DNA from: Haberlea rhodopensis
Taxonomy: Eukaryota; Streptophyta; Magnoliopsida; Lamiales; Gesneriaceae
Assembly (NCBI GenBank): GCA_907163345.1
Contig: CAJQUN010000462.1
Location: forward strand, 248,001 to 312,000
Reading direction: 5' to 3'
Length of the DNA: 64,000 nucleotides
The position numbers were made by a program, and so were the translations under genes. The notes under the pieces were generated by a model. The model was given only the letters and a program-made list of their open reading frames with translations. It had not been told where the DNA came from and did no database searches. Of this stretch, positions 45,475 to 57,600 are shown piece by piece; the stretch's first letter is position 1, and the number at the start of each line of letters is the position of its first letter.

Positions 45475-46580
45475 TGTTAGGACCGATCCGGAGTGTTTAG
45501 AGGGGGGGGGGGGGGGTGAATGAACACTCCTTGTAAAAATTATTCCCTTGTGATTTCTTTCGGATTAGTGAAAGAAATCTGTTTCTTAATCAACTCTTTT
45601 ATAGAACAGACCACTGAATGTATAAGTGCGGAACGGTCTGTTTATATTTGTAAGAGCGGCTCGATGGCTTGAATGAAAGAATGAGTGCAGAAAGATAAGA
45701 ACACAGAATATGTTTCTGGAAGTTCGAAGGTGGTGTAATCCTTCTACGTCTCCCCTTCTTCCAATTAAGGAAGGTTTATACTAGAAGACTTTGATTTATA
45801 CAATCCTGTTGTACAAACCCGATTCAGGCTGGATTTACCTCACTACCAGTCTGAAACTCCTAGTCACTCGATCTGCTCAGACACACTCTGTCTGACAATT
45901 ACAATATGTTTCTCACTTCTATTTTTCAACACAGAATACACAAGATGCGCACTGTGATCCTAAATGATCAAATGTTACAAAGTAATCGTGCTTAAGAATA
46001 ATTTCAGCTCGAGAGCTTCTGAGCTTGTAAGCTTGTGTTGTTTTGCTTTCTTGTGCGTTTTTCAATTGATCAGCGAGAGTCTTGTATATTCCTTTTGTTG
46101 CATCCTTTTATAGTTGTAAGTACCAACGACATTATTTCCCTTAATGTGCAACTTTGACTCTGCTTAAACTCTGAGTAAGCTACAGTCTTCTTCTTCAGGA
46201 TACTTGCCGTTCTGGTTCATACTTTCGGCGACTGTCAGGTAGGCTCTTCTTTGTCTTCTTACCTTTTATGGCAATCTTCAGTCTTTGGTCATTTGTAGCA
46301 TTATTTACGACATTAAATGCTACAATAAATAGCCGTTAATGATTCGGACTGAGGAGCCATTCTTTATGTATCCTTGACTGCTCTGATCTGATAAAGATTG
46401 AGATCGATCTGAAGCATCGATTTAGTCAGTCTGAAATCCATCGATCCGGTCTGATATGCTTTGTCATCTTATCAGCTTGATCTATTTTGGGCGATCGATC
46501 TGGTCAGTCTGATTTCACTCGATCCGGTCTGATATGTTTTGTCATCTTTAAAATCTCATCGATAAGGTCCAGAACTAACA
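45475..46580 (-). mobile_element. 5' LTR of copia element C
   Basis: 1106 bp, nearly identical to the 3' LTR. Differences include a 15-nt G run at 45502-45516 where the 3' LTR has a short GTGGGGG. TATA box on the minus strand at 46104-46112. GTTTT follows at 46581-46585. Confidence 0.94.
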
Positions 46581-47034
46581 GTTTTCATAGATCTTTATTC
46601 AATATTGATTGTTCAATAAGGACACGGGAATGGTTTATTGCAACGTTAATATTAGACTTGTTATAGCATGACCAGAGTATAACGAATGAATTAGAAAACT
46701 CGTCACTTAGAATGTACGAATTTAAATCTTAACTAATAGGCGAATTATGGGGATATTTATGGGTGAACAAAAGTCTTGATTATTGTCTCTACTGATTCTC
46801 TACACTCTTTATTACTTTTTGGGTTAGATATCGTGTCATTAGTCAATTTTGTATAATTCTCATTAAATATTCGATGGTTAAATATAGTTAAGCTAATTAA
46901 GTTTGGTACTTATTTTCTAGTCCTCGTGGGTTCGACACTCATACTTTTCATCTACTATACCAAAACTTGACAATCATGCACTTGCGGTATAATCACGCCA
47001 CACTGAAATTTATTGTTTAAATAAATCGCGATCA
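46581..47034 (+). mobile_element. Athila-2 5' LTR, second part
   Basis: Resumes the Athila LTR after the copia insertion (GTTTTCATAGATC, compared with GTTTTCATAATCC in the solo LTR) and ends CGCGATCA. Together with 26444-27396 it makes one full LTR. Confidence 0.9.
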
Positions 47035-47040
47035 AGTTTT

Positions 47041-47058
47041 TGGCATCGTTGTCGTGGA
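47041..47058 (+). promoter_or_regulatory. Primer-binding site, Athila-2
   Basis: TGGCATCGTTGTCGTGGA differs at a few bases from the tRNA-Asp-type site known for Athila. It lies 6 bases after the LTR. Confidence 0.7.
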
Positions 47059-47190
47059 CTAGTTTAAAGTAATATCAGACAAGATTAGTTGATTGTAGCC
47101 ATTTTTTTAGTTTTTGATTTTTTGTATCTTCTCTACTACTCTACTATTGCCATTTCTTTGGTTGGATTTTTGCATGTTGTTAACTCTTGG

Positions 47191-48635
47191 TGCATGCTAA
47201 GGAGTAGCAAGCCTTTATTTGAGCCATTTGACCCTGAAATTGAAAGAACTCTTCTTAGGAGACTAAGAGAAGTTCGGGCAATGGCTGAAAACAATGAAGG
47301 GGGAGGTGGAAGAGATGAATGACGGAACGAGGAGATACCCCATAGACGATCACTCATGGATTATGCTCATCCTTCCATCCATGGATCATTGTCTAGTATT
47401 ACTAGAGCAAGCGTACAGGCGAACAACTTTGAAATCAGGAATGCATACATACAAATGTTCCTGCATTCGGTGCAGTTTGGGAGATCACCCACTGATGATC
47501 CCAACACGCACATATCAAACTTCTTAGAAATCTGCGACACATTCAAGCATAATGGCGTTACTGATGACGCCATTAGGTTACGGTTATTTCCTTCTCCTTA
47601 AATAATAAAGCTAAATTTTGGTTTTATTCATTGTCTACAGGATCAATTACTACTTGGGATGGGATGGTGCAATCTTTCTTGTCAAAATACTTCCCACCGT
47701 CAAAGATTGCTAAGATGCGAAATGATATCACTGCATTTGCTCAACATGATCCTGAAACACTATATGAAGCTTGGGAGAGCTTCAAGGACTTACAGAGGAA
47801 ATGCCCACATCATGGCCTTCCTATCTGGCTGCAGGTACAAAATTTTTATAACGGTCTATTTTCGGACTATATGATTGATGCAGCATCAGGAGGTACAGTT
47901 ACGAGGAAGACGCCTGAGGAGGCTTATACATTGTTGGAGGATATGGCTGCTAATAGCTATCAATGGCAGTCGAGAGGGACGTGCCAAAGAGAAACATAGG
48001 GATGCATCAAGTTGATGAACTGACAGCGATATCGGCTTAGTTGGAAGTATTGACCAAGAAAATTGACATCTTGACAGCACCAATGATGAAAGTACAAAAC
48101 ATTACATGTGAATTGTGTCAAGGACCACATCCAAGCATGGAATGCCAGGTAGGTAACCCTTTTATGCAAAATAATGAGTGTGTTACTTTTGTAGGAAATC
48201 ATACACAAAACAACCCCTACCCAAATACATACAATACGGGGTTGATGAATCATCCGCAACCACCACCGGGTATGCACCAAAGCCGAGCATGGAGAGCTAC
48301 TAACCAAGTTCATATCATCGATCGAAACAAGGATGAACAATCAAGATGCATCAATCAAGAACTTGGAAGTACAAGCAGGACAATTAGCAACCATCCTAGC
48401 TGGGAGGTTCCTTACCTAGCGACACTGAAAAGAATCCTAGGGAGCAAGTACATGCCATAACACTGAGAAGTGGAAATGAGGTTGCTGCGGAGACTGATAG
48501 AAAGAATGTTGGCAAGAAAGATGATCAAGAGGATGAGTTGGCCAAGCAAAATGAGGATCAAACACGCGACAAAGGTAAGTATACTCACCCATCACACCAC
48601 ATGCTAAGGTAAATATCCCGCTGCATATCAAAGAG
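47191..48635 (+). pseudogene. gag: Athila-2 gag, broken
   Basis: Same block order as Athila-1: MLRSSKPLFEPFDPEIERTL, NGVTDDAIRLRLFPS, GSITTWDGMVQSFLSKYFPP, CPHHGLPIWLQVQ, a Cys motif (CELCQGPHPSMEC) and NTYNTGLMNHPQPPP. Frame breaks occur near 47320, 47600, 47975 and 48270. The segment after KYFPP that Athila-1 lacks is present here. It is a decayed Gag, closer to full length than Athila-1. Confidence 0.85.
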
Positions 48636-48907
48636 CAAAATTAGATGCTAAATTTGCTAAGTTTCTGGATTTTATTAAGAATCTCCACATTGATATGCAT
48701 TTTATTGATGCTATAGGCAAATGCTGAATTATGCTAATTTTTTGAAGAAGATACTGTCAAATAAGCAGAAATTGGGAGAGTATGAAACTATTAATTTGAC
48801 TGAGTATTATGATATCATTCAAAACGATTCATCAGCTTTACTATACCTTGCAAAATAAATTCTACTTCATTTCATAAATCTTTGTGTGATTTGGGTGCAA
48901 GCGTAAA
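48636..48907 (+). pseudogene. Athila-2 protease start, cut by element D
   Basis: Degraded coding sequence leading to CDLGASVN, the protease active-site motif with the catalytic Asp (GAT) retained. The sequence stops here because the LTR of D begins at 48908. The rest of Athila-2 is not in the window. Confidence 0.7.
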
Positions 48908-49480
48908 TGTAAGGACCCTAGTTCCTTAAATACTGATTAAAGGCATAATTAGAGCTAACATAAATTATCAGAGTAAAAAGATCGTGTTGAGACTATGAGC
49001 TTTAAGAATTACATGCCAAAATAAGGACTATCAAGTGGATTGGTTACATCCCCAATCGAATGAATGTTTTCGCTATAGCTTTACACTACTGCTAGAGTAG
49101 ACACTATACAAAAGTAATCTCGTCCTTCATCTATCAAGAGTGTCCTTCACAAGCTCAACACCTCAACCCGCTTTAGCCCCTTTCTATCATGCCAAAATGT
49201 ACCTACAAGGACAAGCCCCAAAACATGAGCATAATATTATTCATATCCAACACAATATGAATATAAGGCGTAAATACATAAATCATAATAAAACACTTCC
49301 TGTTTTTCCCATGCATTTTAAACGCTTCCTTTTTGGTTGTCCCTGTACCATAACTCATGAGTATAATCAAATAGATTATTTAATGATCCACACATGTCAT
49401 GACATAATACCATTTTCATTATCACCAATTACCAATCACCAATCCCTAGTATGTTCATCACAATGTATTTTAATGCCCCT

Positions 49481-49640
49481 CGCTTCACATATAGGCGGCA
49501 TAGAATAACCTCGCTTTAATGGACATGCGGCGCTCCCACCCCTCGCTTCACATTTTAGCGGCAAATATTCTTTCCTCGCCTCATATGACAACCACGCTTC
49601 AATGTGACATGCGGCGCTCCCACCCCTCGCTTCACATTGA
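49481..49640 (-). repeat. CGCTTCACATT hairpin repeats in the D LTR
   Basis: GACATGCGGCGCTCCCACCC followed by CTCGCTTCACATT occurs twice (about 49519 and 49607). Three inverted repeats, CGC(T) and (A)GCG around TCACATxxx, lie near 49483, 49547 and 49628. It holds the position of the TAAGATG array of B and E. Confidence 0.7.
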
Positions 49641-50020
49641 GCGGCACCAAACAAAATAGCGGCAAGCATTAAAATCATCAAAGGATGACCATGACTCATG
49701 GGATATGCACCAAAATCATCATATGCATATTTAATCATCATGCATAAATTCAACATGTATTTGCATCTGCAATGCATAATTCCACATATACTCGCATCCA
49801 CAATTCATAACCAATGAGTATAATAGATACATGTACCGTTGGGTGCCCGTACGTCTTCTACGTACCTTTCCAAAAGTAGGATGTGGTAGGACTTCACTTC
49901 CTTGGCTGTGTTGCCACCTGAGATGGTTCTACACATTCACACAAACCAATATTAGAACCAAATAATAGTCCAATACCAAAAATCCCACAAAAATAATCAA
50001 AAACACCCATTTTGGTGTCT

Positions 50021-50229
50021 CACGATCGATCGCCATATAGCCCCGATCGATCGCAAGACTACACTGTCTCGTTCAACAAAACATTTCAATTCGCGATCGA
50101 TCGCCGAGTTTAAGCCGATCGATCGCGACCTCGCCGATCGATCGCGCAAAACTCGCGATCGATCGCGGAAGGCTATTGCCTTCTCCCCTGTAGCTCGCGA
50201 TCGGTCGGAAGAAAGTCCCGATCGATCGC
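50021..50229. repeat. Eight GATCGATCG sites in four pairs, D LTR
   Basis: CGATCGATCG cores start at 50023, 50044, 50094, 50116, 50135, 50156, 50198 (one mismatch) and 50219. Pair spacings are 21, 22, 21 and 21 bp. Confidence 0.92.
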
Positions 50230-50985
50230 CGAGTCCTATACACCCGATTTTTGGGCACTATTCACCCTTCTTCTTCCCCAAATCAAAAAAAACTCAAAAA
50301 TTCATACATCAACAATACAAAACCACTAAAAATCTTCAATAAACATCCCCATACATCCATAAATCTAACACTCAACCAAAATAATATCAACCCCAATAAA
50401 CCCATTTCAAAACTCCAATATATCAATCCAAAACCAAGTAAACCCATACAAAAACATCAAGGAATGATATATGCCCTTCCTAGGCCTCAAATCTTACCAA
50501 GAATCACACCAATGGAGTTTTTGCAAAGATTTCTCTTCTACCTTGGAGCAAAAATCGAAAATGGGGGAAGGGTTAGGGTTGGGAGAGTGATTGGGGATTT
50601 TAAAGAGTAAATGGTAAAGTGGGGGGGTAATAAGGTGGGGTGAAAGTTTATATATGACAAATAAAATTGTACCCCAACAATTAACATGATGCACAAAATA
50701 CCCCAACATGGTATTTTAAAAGCATTTTACCAATATGCATCAAAACCTCAATTAAACTCATGCTTTCCAATTAATTGCCAACCTTCATAAATAAATCATG
50801 CTAATACTCAATTCTCCCAACATGCACAATACACATCCCGAAATGCATCCCCGGTCACGCCTACCATGCGACTAAGCATTTCAATATGACAATTAAATCC
50901 AGCACATAAATCAATTATCACCGTAATTAATCATATAAACATAATTAATGCCCTAATTGCAATTAATTATTTCGGGGATATCACA

Positions 50986-51000
50986 ATACTCCCCTACTTA
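50986..51000 (-). promoter_or_regulatory. Polypurine tract of D
   Basis: On the minus strand AAGTAGGGGAGTAT directly precedes the LTR start, matching the tracts of B and E. Confidence 0.8.
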
Positions 51001-51059
51001 TAAGATTTCGTCCTCGAAATCGCATGCACTTACCCCCAACATGATGCTAAACATAAATA

Positions 51060-52470
51060 ACATACCAGAAAATAGTTCCAGGTAGTGCTGCACCATATGC
51101 CGCTCCATCTCCCACGTAGCCTACTCGACACCCCTGCGATCCCACTGAACCTTGATCATAGGTATCACTTTGTTCCGAAGTCTGCGGTCTGCTCGATCCA
51201 GAATTCTAACAGGCCGTTCCACATAAGACACATCGGATTCTAACAGAACCTCAGAAGGCTGCAACACATGAGATGGATCCGGCTCATACTTTCGCAGCAT
51301 AGACACATGGAACACATCATGTATACCAGACAAAGAAGGTGGCAAGGCCAGTCGGTAAGCCAAAGTGCCAATGCGCTGCAAGATCTCGTACGGTCCAACA
51401 AGCCTCGGAGACAGTTTTCCGCGCATCCCAAATCGTGCAACACCTCTGAAAGGCGAGATCTTCAAGAAGACCTTATATCCCAACTAAAACTCCAACGGTC
51501 TCCGCCGTTTATTCTCATAAGCCGTCTGTCTGTCCTGGGCTGCTCTCATTTTCTGCCTTATCATCTTTATCTTCTCTTCCATTTCTCGAACCAGTTCCGG
51601 TCCTCCGACCGATTTACGGTCCAAGTCATTCCAACACAAGGGTGATCTACACCGTCTGCCATAAAGAGCCTCAAAAGGAGCCATCTGAATGCTTGCCTGG
51701 TAGCTATTATTATAAGAGAACTCTACCAAGGCCACTGAATCCTGCCAAGAAGCATCAAACTCCAAAACACAAGCCCTCAACATGTCCTCGAGTGTTTGGA
51801 TAGTACGCTCGGTCTGGCCATCCGTCTGAGGATGATAAGCAGTGCTCAACCTAACTTCAGTTCCCAAGGCTGACTGAAGACCCTCCCAAAAATGAGATGT
51901 GAATCGTGGATCTTGATCCGACACTATGGAATGGGGATCCCGTGCAATCTTACCACAGCTTGAATATACAACTGAGCCATCCTCAAAAAGGTGAAGGTCA
52001 TGCTATAGGGAATGAAATGAGCTACCTTAGTCAATCGATCCACAATCACCCAAATAGCATCAAAACCCGAAGCACTCCTCAGCAAGTGAGTCACGAAGTC
52101 CATGGAAATGTGTTCCCACTTCCACTTCGGTATCTCCAAGCTTTTTAACTTGCCGCCAGGTCTCTGTCTCTCTGCCTTAACCTGCTGGCAGATCAAGCAC
52201 CTCTTAACAAAAGCGACGACATCACACTTCATTCTTTTCCACCAAAACTGATCACGTAGATCTTTATACATCTTCTTCCCGCCTGGGTGGATGCTAAGTC
52301 TGTTACTATGACCTCGCTCCAAGATCCCTCTATGCAACACCGGCGTAATCGGAACCACCCAACGGCTACCCAATCTCAAAGATCCATCCTCGGCCATTCT
52401 GAACTTCGATGGTTGACCAAGATGCAATAAAGATAACCATCTCTGAATCTCATCATCTGACTTCTGAGCT
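51060..52470 (-). pseudogene. pol: Integrase and C-terminal part of pol of D, broken
   Basis: Minus strand: integrase zinc region (RCLICQQVKAERQRPGG), MDFVTHL, a frame break just before SDQDPRF (about 51920), TDGQTERTIQ, then the GPY region (LSPRLVGPYEILQRIGTL) and chromodomain-like tail (KVQWDRRGVE). Stops: TAG at 51484-51486 before the GPY region and TAG at 51119-51121. The upstream end at 52470 is the insertion point of E; the RT/RNase H half continues at 61211. Confidence 0.9.
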
Positions 52471-53147
52471 TGTGATGCCCCGAAATTAATTAATTGCAAG
52501 TAAGGCATTAATTATGTTTATATGATGTATCATGTGTTGATGGATCTATATGTTGGGTATTAAGATGTTAACATGATTTAATTGTGTTAATTATTATATA
52601 TGAGGAGGATGTGATTTTAGATGAAGTTTGGAGCATTTTTGTAAAATGCTTTTAAAATACTATGTTGGAGCATTTTATACATCATGTTAAGTTTGGGGTA
52701 CATTTTTTTAATTAAGTTAAAGCAACCCCTTTTAAATCCTCTACCCATCACTTTAACCCTTTACCTTTCACTTTATTAAAAATCCCCAAATCACTTCCCA
52801 AACCCCAAACCCTACCCATTTTCGAGTTCCACCAAAAGAAAAGAAGAAAAGTTCCACAAAAACTTTGTTTGTGTGATCTTTGCTAGGATTTGGAGCCTAC
52901 AAGAGGTATGGAACCATTCCTATAAGTTTTATGATGTTTGGTGTTGAAATGGGTTAAGTTTTTGATGATTTATGTGGGTTTGTTTGGGTATGTGTTGTTT
53001 ATGGTTGGGGTATGTTTTTTGAAGTGTTTTATGTGGGTTTTAGTGGGTTGTGATGTTATTGAAGTTGTTAAGAAGTTTGGTTTTGGGTAGCATGAGGAAG
53101 AGCTTGAAAAATGAGCATTAATGGCGAAATTTCGGAGCACAGCACTC

Positions 53148-53358
53148 GGCGATCGATCGCCCGTTCTTGGCGATCGATCGCGAGCCTCCAGTGCCCGCCA
53201 GTAGCATTTGGCGATCGATCGCCACTCTTGGGCGATCGATCGGCGAGGCTGGCGATCGATAGCGCCAAAAGTGGCGATCGATCGCCATGAAAAGAATTTT
53301 TGCCCCTCGTCCAGTGCGATCTCGCGATCGATCGCGCCTGGGCAGCGATCGATCGCGA
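53148..53358. repeat. Eight GCGATCGATCGC sites in four pairs, 5' LTR of E
   Basis: Sites start at 53149, 53170, 53211, 53232, 53252 (one changed base), 53273, 53324 and 53345, so each of the four pairs is spaced exactly 21 bp. The 3' LTR has the array at 59908-60110. Confidence 0.93.
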
Positions 53359-53833
53359 GCTATAAAAAAATGGATTTTTTGATATTTATGTGGGATTTTT
53401 GGATATTGGACTATATTTAGCTTCTAATATCAATTTGTATGGTTATGTAGAACCGTCCCAGGTACCCACGACTTCAAGGAGATAAAGTCTACGATTTCTC
53501 CTTCTTTTGGAATTAAGGTACGTAAGAGACGTACGAGCATCGGACGGTAAACCATACCCTTACATATTATGATGATGTTTAAGATGATGTTATGATGATG
53601 ATGTTTATGATGATGATGTCTATGATGATATTTATGATGATGATGCTTATGATGATGTTACGATGATGATGCTTATGATGATGTTACGATGATGATGCTT
53701 ACGATGATGTTACGATGATGATGCTTATGATGATGTTACGATGATGATGCTTATGATGATGTTTATGATAATGATGTTTATGAGAACGTCTATAATGACG
53801 AAGTTTATGATAAGGTCATACGACGTGTATGAT

Positions 53834-54023
53834 TGGGTAAGACGCCCATGTGGTAAGATGCCACCCAAAGTATGCGAGTGGGTAAGATGCCCCCGTGGTA
53901 AGATGCCACGCAATGTTTATGATATGGTAAGACGCCATATGATTGGGTAAGATGCCCACGTGGTAAGATGCCACACGATGATGATGATATGGTAAGATGC
54001 CATACAATGGGGTAAGACGCCCT
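53834..54023 (+). repeat. TAAGATG hairpin array in the 5' LTR of E
   Basis: Nine inverted repeats around TAAGATG/TAAGACG. Stems include TGGG/CCCA, GTGG/CCAC, CGTGG/CCACG (53894-53910), ATATGG/CCATAT (53922-53940) and TATGG/CCATA. The 3' LTR copy is 60595-60784. Confidence 0.85.
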
Positions 54024-54453
54024 AATATATGAATAAGAGTCAGGGATAACAAGGAAGTCGAAGGACGACCAATAACCTTTACTTAACTAAGATGTTATGC
54101 ATTATTGTATGCTTTTATATAATGTTAAGTAAATATGTGTATGCTCACGATGTGTTATCCCTGTAGGTACACTTTTGGACCAAGGGCCTAGGGTCGGGTT
54201 GAGGAAGTGAGCTAAAGGGAGCATGATGAATGTAGGATGCAGGATTTTGATAGTCTCTACTCTAGGAGTAGTGTAAATCTATAGCTTTAACATTCTTTAT
54301 TGGGAATGTAATTAAATAACTTTTGGAAACTTTATTTTGGCCTGTAATCTCCTTAGCTCAAGCTACAACCGGAACCCTTAAGAGGTTATGAATGCATGTT
54401 CTGTCCAATTTATGTGTGCTAAATGATATTAAGGTAGGAAGACCCTACATTAT

Positions 54454-54465
54454 TGGTATCAGAGC
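54454..54465 (+). promoter_or_regulatory. Primer-binding site of E
   Basis: TGGTATCAGAGC (initiator tRNA-Met type) lies 4 bases after the LTR. A leader of about 190 bp runs to the gag ATG. Confidence 0.9.
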
Positions 54466-54655
54466 AGTGGTTAGATAACCCGGGATTGAGTGAAGGGTAG
54501 CCTTAGCAATAAGTTAGCTAGGTGCTTACCTTCGAGCATGTTTTGTGCATAAGTTGCATATGAAGTATATGATGTTATGCTAACATGTTTTGTTTATCTA
54601 ACGAAGTATTATACGAACTGCTTTTGGATCTTGTTGTTAACCCTTGTGTTGCAGT

Positions 54656-57600
54656 ATGGCAGCAAACGTGGAGGTAGGTGACGCAGTGAGCGTCAATGAA
54701 AGTGCGGGGCGTACGAATCCCCTACCCCCGCCAGCTTTTGATGATGAACCGGCCGAACAACAGTTGTTGCCAGGGGAGCTAAGCTTAACTCAGTTTCTCG
54801 CTTACCGACCCCCAACCTTTGAAGGAACCGAAACTGGGGAACGAGCGGAGGAATGGTTAGAAAGAATAGAGCAGATCTTAGTGGCAGCCCCATGTGCGAA
54901 GACAGCATGGATACGGTTAGCAGAGTTCCAGTTGGCCAAGAAGGCGCTGATGTGGTGGAAGACCACCGTGGTAGAGCAAGAGGCTCAAGGTCACGAAGTT
55001 AACTGGAAAATGTTTCGAACTCGCTTTCTGAACCGTTATTTCTCGGCTGCAGCACGACAGGCTAAGGAAGATGAATTCACTCACCTCAAGCAAGGTAATA
55101 TGTCAGTATCAGATTATGCTCTTCAGTTTTGCTCCTTGCTCAGATATGTGCCTCACATTGCCACGAGCACGCAAGCAAAGATGAGGAATTTCATGAAAGG
55201 TTTGAGGCCGGAGCTATACGATAGGGTGATCACTTATGGCCCTACTTGCTTTGACGATGCACTCTCACGTGCCGAGCTGGCCGAACTAGGAGTGGGTGCA
55301 TACCCTGATGTTGTACCATCGTCGGCACCCTCTCAGAAATCCACTCCGGATAATTTGAAACCAAGGAATGATCAGTTCAAGTCAAGGGGGAACTCATCGG
55401 CGTCAAGGTTCAGTGGTAAGAGGTCTGACAATAGATGGAAAGGGAACCGAAGGAGTGATGCCCCATCTAGAAGGGGGCAGTCTCAGGGAGACAGATCCGG
55501 GAAGATCCAATGCACTCTTTGTGGGCAACCACATCCGACGAAAGATTGTGTGGGGTGCTATGTTTGTGGCGACAAGGGCCACTTTGCTAGACAGTGTCCC
55601 AACAGGGGAAGTCAACAGGGTTCTGCGGGGAGGCCTGCGGATAGGACAGCACATCACAGACCCCCATTTGTGCCGCGTCAGCATGGAGGTCAGCCCATGG
55701 GGCCACCTCAAGGACAAGTCTATGCATTGACAAAGGAGCAGGCTTCAGCGGCTCCGGAGGAGGTTATAGCGGGTACGTGTCTTTTATTTACGCACCCTGC
55801 TTTTATATTGATCGACACAGGTGCGTCACACTCTTTTGTGTCAACAAGTTTTGTGGAAAGACACCACATATGCACTTCTCCGTCGCCCACGCCTCTTATA
55901 GTCTCGACCCCCGCTGTAAGAAGTATGATTACTGATCGGATCGTCTACAATGGCCTCATTTATTTTGAGGATAAAGAACTAAGATCAGATTTGATTGTTC
56001 TGGGAATGTCAGATTTTGACTGCATTCTGGGCATCGACGTTCTGAATAGGTATCAGGCAGTTGTGAACTGCAGGCAGAGGACAGTACGGTTCAAATCCGA
56101 TATGGGAATTCCATGGACGTTCTATGGGGATGGTTCTCGCTCAAAGATTCCATTGATATCTGCTGTCAAGATGGCACAGTTATTGGAAAGAGGCCACACA
56201 GGATATCTCATATATGCCGTTGATGTTACGGAAAAGAAAGAAGAAGTAAAAGTTGACGATGTGCCCGTAGTGGCGGAATTTCCCGATGTCTTTCCGGAGG
56301 AGATTCCCGGATTCCCACCGACGAGAGAGGTCGAGTTTGGGATTGAATTATTATCGGGGACGTCTGCCATTTCTCGTGCCCCTTATAGGATGGCACCAAC
56401 GGAGCTAAGGGAATTAAAGATTCAGTTGCAAGAGCTCCTTGATAAAGGCTATATACGCCCTAGCGTATCGCCCTGGGGAGCACCAGTTTTATTTGTGAAG
56501 AAGAAAGATGGTTCGATGCGTTTGTGCATCGATTACAGACAACTGAACAAAGCTACAGTGAAGAATAAGTACCCACTCCCGAGGATCGATGATTTGTTTG
56601 ATCAGTTGCAGGGTACGAGGCTCTACAGTAAGATCGATCTGAGGTCGGGGTACCATCAGATTCGAGTAAGAGAAGAGGATGTTCAGAAGACGGCCTTCAG
56701 GACGAGGTATGGGCACTATGAATTCCTAGTCATGCCTTTTGGGGTGACAAATGCCCCGGCCGTTTTCATGAGTTTGATGAACAAGGTGTTCCAGCCATTT
56801 TTGGACCAATTCGTCATAGTTTTCATTGACGATATACTCATCTACTCTCGGACCGAAGAAGATCATGTACGGCACTTGAGGACAGTACTTCAGATCCTCA
56901 GGGATCATCAGTTGTATGCAAAGCTTAGCAAGTGCGAGTTCTGGTTGGACAGCGTGGTATTCCTAGGCCATGTCATATCTAGCCAAGGGATATCTGTGGA
57001 TCCCAGGAAGATTGAAGCTGTGATGGAGTGGGCAGCACCCACTTCTGTACCTGAGATACGGAGTTTTCTTGGCTTAGCAGGTTATTACCGACGTTTTGTC
57101 GAGGGATTTTCTAAGATCGCTAAGCCATTGACACAGCTGACTCAGAAAGGAGTCCCATTCTTTTGGTCCGAAGCTTGTGAGGAAAGCTTCCAAGAATTGA
57201 AGCGTCGTTTGACGACAGCGCCAGTGTTGGTGATTCCGTCTGAGGATAAGAGGTTTGCCGTGTACACGGATGCATCATTGCAGGGTTTGTGCTGTGTATT
57301 GATGCAAGACAGACAAGTGGTCGCCTATGCTTCGAGACAGTTGAAGCCTCATGAGACCAGATACCCAGTCCATGATCTGGAACTGGCGGCTATCATTTTC
57401 GCCTTGAAGATTTGGCGTCATTATCTTTATGGTACTACGTTTACCATCTTTACGGACCATAAGAGCCTAAAGTTTCTATTCACTCAGGCTGAACTGAACA
57501 TGCGTCAAAGAAGATGGGTGGATTTGCTCAAGAATTATGACTGTGAAATTGAGTACCATCCTGGTAAAGTAAATTTAATAGCAGACGCCTTAAGTCGGAA

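Larger units (their letters stand above)
27397..46580 (-). mobile_element. Element C: Sirevirus-like Ty1/copia with extra 3' ORF, split by element B
   Basis: Complete minus-strand copia element: 5' LTR 45475-46580, primer-binding site 45461-45472, gag, pol (protease-integrase-RT-RNase H order), a long third ORF, polypurine tract and 3' LTR 27397-28495. GTTTT flanks both ends. RT motifs (FEMSMMGELSFFLGL) and the CATCAAAAAGGGGGAA tract before the 3' LTR are typical of the SIRE/Maximus lineage. Element B (30309-38932) interrupts the third ORF. Without B the element is about 10.6 kb. Confidence 0.93.
48908..50985 (-). mobile_element. 3' LTR of element D
   Basis: On the minus strand it starts TGTGATATCCCCGAAATAAT (50985) and ends AGGGTCCTTACA (48908), 2078 bp. 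Contains a GATCGATCG array (50021-50229), a GTACGT stem-loop near 49850 and, where B and E carry TAAGATG hairpins, a different repeat set (49481-49640). The opening is closely similar to LTR F. The 5-bp left flank is GTAAA; the other end of D is outside the window. Confidence 0.9.
52471..54449 (+). mobile_element. 5' LTR of E
   Basis: Starts TGTGATGCCCCGAAATTAAT, ends GACCCTACA. Holds the GATCGATCG array 53148-53358, stem-loops, GATGATG tract (53566-53815) and hairpin array 53834-54023. It differs from the 3' LTR mainly by about 12 extra bp in the GATCGATCG array and by GATGATG units. Confidence 0.95.

Noticed and set aside
49140..49801. ORFs of about 120 residues on both strands in the D LTR
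   Set aside because: They are LTR sequence; the minus-strand frame repeats CEARGGSAAC because of the underlying DNA repeat.
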